A stretch of 64,000 nucleotides of DNA. Origin: Gari tellinella. Lineage: Eukaryota > Mollusca > Bivalvia > Cardiida > Psammobiidae. Shown here one piece after another: positions 63,481 through 64,000 of this stretch; position 1 is the first letter of the stretch; each line of letters starts with the position of its first letter. Under the pieces are notes generated by a model. It saw nothing but the letters and a program-made list of their open reading frames with translations, was not told where the DNA came from and searched no databases. The DNA lies in NCBI GenBank assembly GCA_922989275.2, contig OV277872.1, positions 25,746,119 through 25,810,118 on the forward strand, in the 5' to 3' direction. A program made the translations under genes and the position numbers.

Positions 63481-63695
63481 GTCTTGACCCTTTACCCCAC
63501 AGCCTGTTTCTCGTTTTGAAAACAGATGACTACTTAACCTTTTACCTCCTCCCCCATAAATATGCCTTGAATATATCCCCCCTCTAAAGAAAGTAGTTCC
63601 ATTTTGTATTGTAATGTATGTACACCGTAAGAAATATTTCCTAAACTCTAGCAGATGGTATCTAAAGGCAGGTTGACAGTAAAGCAGATTGCAAC

Positions 63696-63951
63696 TTAAC
63701 CCATTACCCAATAAATACACCTTTTTACGCCTTTCATTAATTTTTGTCTGAAGAATAAAGATGATGTTTGTACAGATATGAATATGTATTATAAGAAATA
63801 TGTTCTATATTCTAGCACATGATAGCTTAAAGCTGGCTGTAGGTAAAGCAGAATGCGCCTTAAGTTAAGGCACATTCTGCTTTACTTTCAACCTGCTTTT
63901 AGTGGTCATGAATCTTCAATACTAGAAACAGGCTATTGGGTAATGGGTTAA
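63696..63951. mobile_element. Core B element nested in the hairpin apex of another core B element
   Basis: TTAACCCATTACCC at 63696 and GGGTAATGGGTTAA ending 63951 with TTAA on both sides. Own core B hairpin at 63823-63901. Immediately left is GGCAGGTTGACAGTAAAGCA-GATTGCAAC, the left arm of a second core B hairpin, and immediately right is GGCACATTCTGCTTAC, the start of its right arm. The insertion thus used the TTAA at the apex of the older hairpin. Confidence 0.75.
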
Positions 63952-64000
63952 GGCACATTCTGCTTACTACTTACCTGGTCACCTGTCTTCAAAACTAGGC

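Overview
Animal nuclear DNA, most probably from a bivalve mollusc. It is AT-rich, almost free of long ORFs, and packed with foldback/MITE-like repeats, tRNA-headed SINEs, non-LTR retrotransposon debris and tandem-core elements with hairpin ends. I recognise these layouts as common in bivalves; the species is not determinable by eye. No prokaryotic operon, CRISPR array or rRNA was seen.

Genes. Only three ORFs look like functional host genes: three tandem, same-strand paralogues of an intronless-coding class A (rhodopsin-like) GPCR at 8891-10105, 23905-25116 and 39382-40602. Each ATG lies shortly after a 3' splice-acceptor-like AG, so each coding exon probably follows a spliced 5' UTR. Starts are about 15.0 and 15.5 kb apart. 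The rest is mobile or broken: a long 5'-truncated non-LTR RT ORF on the minus strand (12933-14747) with FAGD in place of FxDD, a second tail fragment (about 1590-1897), a jockey/CR1-like RT relic (38660-39060), a broken PIF1-like helicase (43836-44850), an SGNH-hydrolase-like 3' exon (57752-57979) and a tandem series of exon-like Ser/Thr/Pro units (58241-60291).

Repeats by region. 0-8.8 kb: duplications, a 580-bp purine-rich tract and many hairpin elements. 10-22 kb: hairpin elements, a SINE, a TIR element with paired tRNA-like modules (11240-11978), the RT ORF and a 161-bp tandem array (15541-17030). 21-37 kb: TA-, TTAA- and 6-bp-TSD foldback elements, plus a second tRNA-like TIR element (34051-34899). 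36.7-42.1 kb: two tandem-core elements with hairpin ends. 42.15-45.95 kb: a long-TIR element carrying PIF1, itself interrupted by a third tRNA-like TIR element. 49-57 kb: more tandem-core elements and a nested TIR element. 57.7-62.8 kb: exon-like units, tandem-core elements and a SINE. 63-64 kb: a foldback element nested in the hairpin apex of another copy.

Main signal. Two families of near-perfect hairpin cores recur dozens of times, but inside outer elements whose termini and target duplications differ (TTAA/CCCTT, TA/CAGTG, 6-bp/CAGGG). Hairpin core and transposon ends therefore behave as separable modules. A second recurrent design is a TA-flanked TIR element with two inward-facing RNA polymerase III-like tRNA modules; three clear examples are present, and for one the empty site can be read in the same window.
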